A stretch of DNA of 32,136 bases from Micractinium sp. NFX-FRZ (Eukaryota > Chlorophyta > Trebouxiophyceae > Chlorellales > Chlorellaceae), in assembly GCA_029339195.1 (NCBI GenBank), contig JAPTJF010000592.1, forward strand, positions 1 to 32,136, in the 5' to 3' direction. The position numbers and the translations under genes are program-made. The notes below the pieces were generated by a model. That model searched no databases. It saw only the letters and a list, made by a program, of their open reading frames with translations, and was not told the DNA's origin. Below, in pieces: positions 30,201 to 32,136 of this stretch (the first letter of the stretch is position 1; every line of letters starts with the position of its first letter).

Positions 30201-30652
30201 GCCTCCCTATTTGTCTCCATCTGGCCCGCCTGCTCGCCACCGCTCCTCCAGCCCGGCCAGACTGCTGCGTTGCGACCCCCCCGTCCCCCCGCCCCTTGAA
30301 CCTCCGTCTTCCCTGTCCTTCCCTCTTCCTCACCCTGTGGATGACTGTGTGGATCTGGTCGTGCCTGCCTGCAAACGACCCTCCCCGCCCCCCGCCTGCG
30401 GCACCATTGCCGCCTGCATCTGCACCTCCCTTCCCCTCACCCCGTCCCTCCTCTCCTCCCTATGGTCCACTCACCATGCAGATGATTGTGCACCTGGGCG
30501 TGCCTGCCGACGACCCCTCCGCCCCCGACTGGGGCACCATCGCCGTCTACAGCTGCGCCGCCTCGTGCGGCAGCGGGGTCCAGCCGGGCGCCAGCTCAGC
30601 GGATGAGTCAGCATACATGGAGGAGTTTGTGTGGGTGCAGCAGTCGGCGTGA
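27285..30652 (+). CDS. PDCD2: PDCD2/Tsr4 family protein (381 aa, 8 exons)
   Basis: Exons: 27285-27509, 27765-27861, 28113-28205, 28548-28849, 29134-29235, 29613-29703, 30057-30121, 30482-30652, all in consistent phase. Residues ~21-123 match the family N-terminus (LLGFVEQP; FLLQVYAPVDD; FHRAV; RCQLPRSNRFYP). Residues ~139-239 are a Gln/Gly/acid-rich linker. Residues ~273-381 are the PDCD2_C domain (CLRYCFDPAAKPLWPSS, CERCGAPRQFEFQVMPQ, DWGTIAVYSC). Family members are cytosolic chaperones dedicated to ribosomal protein uS5 (Rps2) during 40S subunit production. The MYND-like zinc finger of the N-terminal half has lost most of its cysteines: C63 remains, but T66 stands where the second Cys of a C-x-x-C pair is expected, and residues 94-107 lack Cys. 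The intron after 30121 has a GC donor (CAG|GCAAGC). The start lies in a good context (CAGCATGGCC). Confidence 0.9.
29219..29475 (+). repeat. Three copies of the exon 5 end with donor-like sequence
   Basis: The real exon end and donor, CCAGGCGCAG|GTGAGCTCAC (29226-29245), recur perfectly near 29347-29366. A less exact copy, CCAGGCGCAGGTGCATGTGAGG, lies near 29441-29463. The copies are 121 and about 95 bases apart and form decoy donors inside the intron. Confidence 0.75.
30338..30566 (+). repeat. Ghost copy of the start of the last PDCD2 exon
   Basis: GATGACTGTGTGGATCTGG, GTGCCTGCC, ACGACCC and GGCACCATTGCCG (30340-30424) are a diverged copy of the real exon start (from 30482: ATGATTGTGCACCTGGGC, GTGCCTGCC, ACGACCC, GGCACCATCGCCG). 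The step is about 141 bases. The ghost acceptor has changed from CATGCAG to CCTGTGG, and an indel breaks the frame. Confidence 0.75.
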
Positions 30653-31159
30653 GGGCGTGTGACGCGGCGGCAGGCTGTTTGCTTGCCAGCTGCAATGGAG
30701 GAGTTGATGTGTGTGCAAGAGCCAGCAAGCCCTCGCGCAGCAAACGGACTGCCTGGGCCATCACTTGCAATATGTTACAGCACGCTGTGACTTGTGACCG
30801 CAGAGAACAGCCATTCATCAATCAGTCCAACTTGGCTGCTACTGAATGGGCGAGCACAGGGTCAGTTGGCATGCGTGGAGGGGATTATGAGGGTGTGGCA
30901 GGTACAGGCAAAAAAGGAGCCAAAATTTGAGCACGTACTACAGCAGAGGGTATGTTCAGGATGTCGGGGCGAGGCCGGCGCCAGAAAATGGACTTGGGTA
31001 CAAGGCGCATGGAATTGCACGACAAGGCAGAGCTGAACAGAAGAAGTTACAGAAGGGGGCAGAAGCCCACGCACCAACATGTGTGCGTCCAACAACGAAG
31101 CAGCTGCACACATGCATTAAAGCTGGGCTGTGCCGCCTGGGAGCTGCAAAGCGGGTTCG
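30653..31159. other. Region between PDCD2 and the right-edge ORF
   Basis: About 500 bp containing the PDCD2 3' UTR and sequence leading into the intronless ORF. A short ORF at 30952-31200 (starting MFRMSGRGRR) overlaps the next gene in another frame and shows no family match. I find no terminal repeat, tRNA or clear promoter. If the next ORF belongs to a mobile element, the element boundary should lie here. Confidence 0.4.
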
Positions 31160-32136
31160 ATGTCTGCAGTGGTTGGCTTGCGGCTGGCACATGTGCATGA
31201 TGAGAAAGGCAGGTGGCTGGGCACCATCACCTGTGAGCGCCTGGCCCACCTGCAACAGCGATATACGCTGACAAAGGCTGGCAGGCCAGAGCTATTTGAA
31301 CGCCTGAAGGCGGGCACTTTTGAAGAAGAGGTGGCTTGGCTGGTGCGCAGCTGGAAAGCTCGGACCGGACGGCAAGAAGAGCCAGCTGTGCAGCGCCTCC
31401 ACGGCATGACGGCTGGGCCGCTGGTAGAGGCAATACAGGCAGCCACGGGAGCCACCACGGACCTCTTTGCCTCACCGTTGAACGTGCACCCCAGCATGAC
31501 TGCCTACTTCAGCAGCGAGGAGCGGGACCAGCTGTTTGGCGCCAGTCATGATGCCTACTCTCGCCGCTGGGCAGGAGCTTGCTTTGCCCACCCACCAGAA
31601 GAACCTGAAGCTATGGAGAAGGCGGTGAGGTGGGCACTGGCGAGCGCCAAAGAGGCCGATAGGCACACGCCAGTGTTGACAGTGCTACTGTTGCCTGCTG
31701 GAACAGAAGACGCCTCCTATGCGCGGTGGCTAGAATACCCGGAGGCGGTTGACTTAGCACGCTTCACCATGCCCCACTCACTGCCTCGAGTGTCAGCGTT
31801 CAGCTGGCAAGGGCACACCCGGCAGGAGTACTACACACCCAAGTACTGCGGAGGGCATCTGCTGGTGGCGGTGGGCAACGCAGCTGGCAGGGAGAAGCTG
31901 CTGCATCAAGACCTGGCTGCCACTCTGGGGCCAGTGTTAGCCCGCCTGCCCCGCCTGCCAGGTGACGCATGCCCTTGGCCGTGGGAGCATCCTCGCGGAA
32001 GGGGGCAGCACCTCGGGCCCCGCTACAATCTGGAGGCGTACAACGTGGCGGTGACCAGCCGCATGCTGCGCTGCCAGGAGGTGGCCCAAGCACAGAAGGA
32101 ACAGTACAAGCCCCCCAACAGACTCCTCACTGCACC
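31160..32136 (+). CDS. Probable mobile-element protein with N6-adenine methyltransferase-like core (runs off right edge)
   Basis: The frame is open from 31121 to the window end; the first ATG is at 31160, giving at least 325 residues without an intron, while every neighbouring gene has an intron every 50-350 bases. In order it shows DLFASPLN (101-108), YFSSEERDQLFGAS, then W-x-G-x-x-F with AHPPE (143-147), a helix rich in charged residues, a hydrophobic strand PVLTVLLLPAG (171-181), FTMPHSLPRVSAFSW and GGHLLVAVGN (231-240). This order resembles PCIF1-like and phage Dam-like N6-adenine methyltransferases, in which a (N/D)PP(F/Y) motif is followed by a hydrophobic strand. Here the motif is HPPE, so activity is doubtful. 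Methyltransferase domains of this kind are carried by some algal retroelements (DIRS-like among them). No reverse transcriptase or recombinase is visible within the window. The family call is inference. Confidence 0.45.
   Translation, partial: MSAVVGLRLAHVHDEKGRWLGTITCERLAHLQQRYTLTKAGRPELFERLKAGTFEEEVAWLVRSWKARTGRQEEPAVQRLHGMTAGPLVEAIQAATGATTDLFASPLNVHPSMTAYFSSEERDQLFGASHDAYSRRWAGACFAHPPEEPEAMEKAVRWALASAKEADRHTPVLTVLLLPAGTEDASYARWLEYPEAVDLARFTMPHSLPRVSAFSWQGHTRQEYYTPKYCGGHLLVAVGNAAGREKLLHQDLAATLGPVLARLPRLPGDACPWPWEHPRGRGQHLGPRYNLEAYNVAVTSRMLRCQEVAQAQKEQYKPPNRLLTA

Noticed and set aside
31150..31165. GGGTTCGAT resembling a tRNA B box (also GGTTCGA at about 12676 and 26728)
   Set aside because: No A box, acceptor stem or anticodon arm can be folded around any of them, and the first lies at the start of a long ORF.

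Overview
The window looks like nuclear DNA of a GC-rich green alga, probably a trebouxiophyte of the Chlorella/Micractinium kind. The reasons are many short exons split by GT-AG introns of roughly 100-500 bp, acceptors that very often read CTGCAG or CCCGCAG, codons rich in G/C at third positions, (GTGCT)n and (CCTG)n microsatellites, and a possible algal TGTAA polyadenylation signal. The organism call is inference. All exon models were built by hand from reading frame, splice signals and family conservation, without transcript evidence.

Layout, left to right. (1) At the left edge a minus-strand ORF (281 to beyond base 1) encodes a leucine-zipper-like coiled coil built from a 21-bp minisatellite. 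(2) 1810-2222 carries what look like the last two exons of an unidentified plus-strand gene. (3) 2648-4255 is a five-exon gene for a 75-residue hydrophilic protein. (4) 5130-14011 is a 20-exon gene for a 622-residue, highly charged, coiled-coil, LEA-like protein. Its C-terminus is a homologue of the 75-residue protein, with two intron positions and phases conserved, and its N-terminus has a segment resembling a dehydrin K-segment. (5) 15050-26904 is a 25-exon gene for a 1587-residue DExH-box RNA helicase of the DHX29/DHX57 (plant DExH7) type, with an N-terminal C2H2 zinc finger, a dsRBD-like region, two UBA-like regions and an RWD domain. (6) 27285-30652 is an eight-exon PDCD2/Tsr4 gene. (7) From 31160 to the right edge runs an uninterrupted ORF, unlike all its neighbours, that looks like a mobile-element protein with an N6-adenine methyltransferase-like (PCIF1/phage Dam-like) core.

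The genes do not form an operon or one pathway. The helicase and PDCD2 both belong to families linked to translation or ribosome production, and the two LEA-like genes are a local paralogous pair that may act in stress protection.

The most striking signal is not a gene. Introns repeatedly contain tandem, partly decayed copies of the neighbouring exon edge together with its splice site ('ghost exons'). I see at least nine clear cases and several weaker ones in three unrelated genes, some in three copies. In the helicase one ghost would change the catalytic DEVH to DEVQ and shift the frame. Three introns, possibly four, also use GC-AG boundaries.
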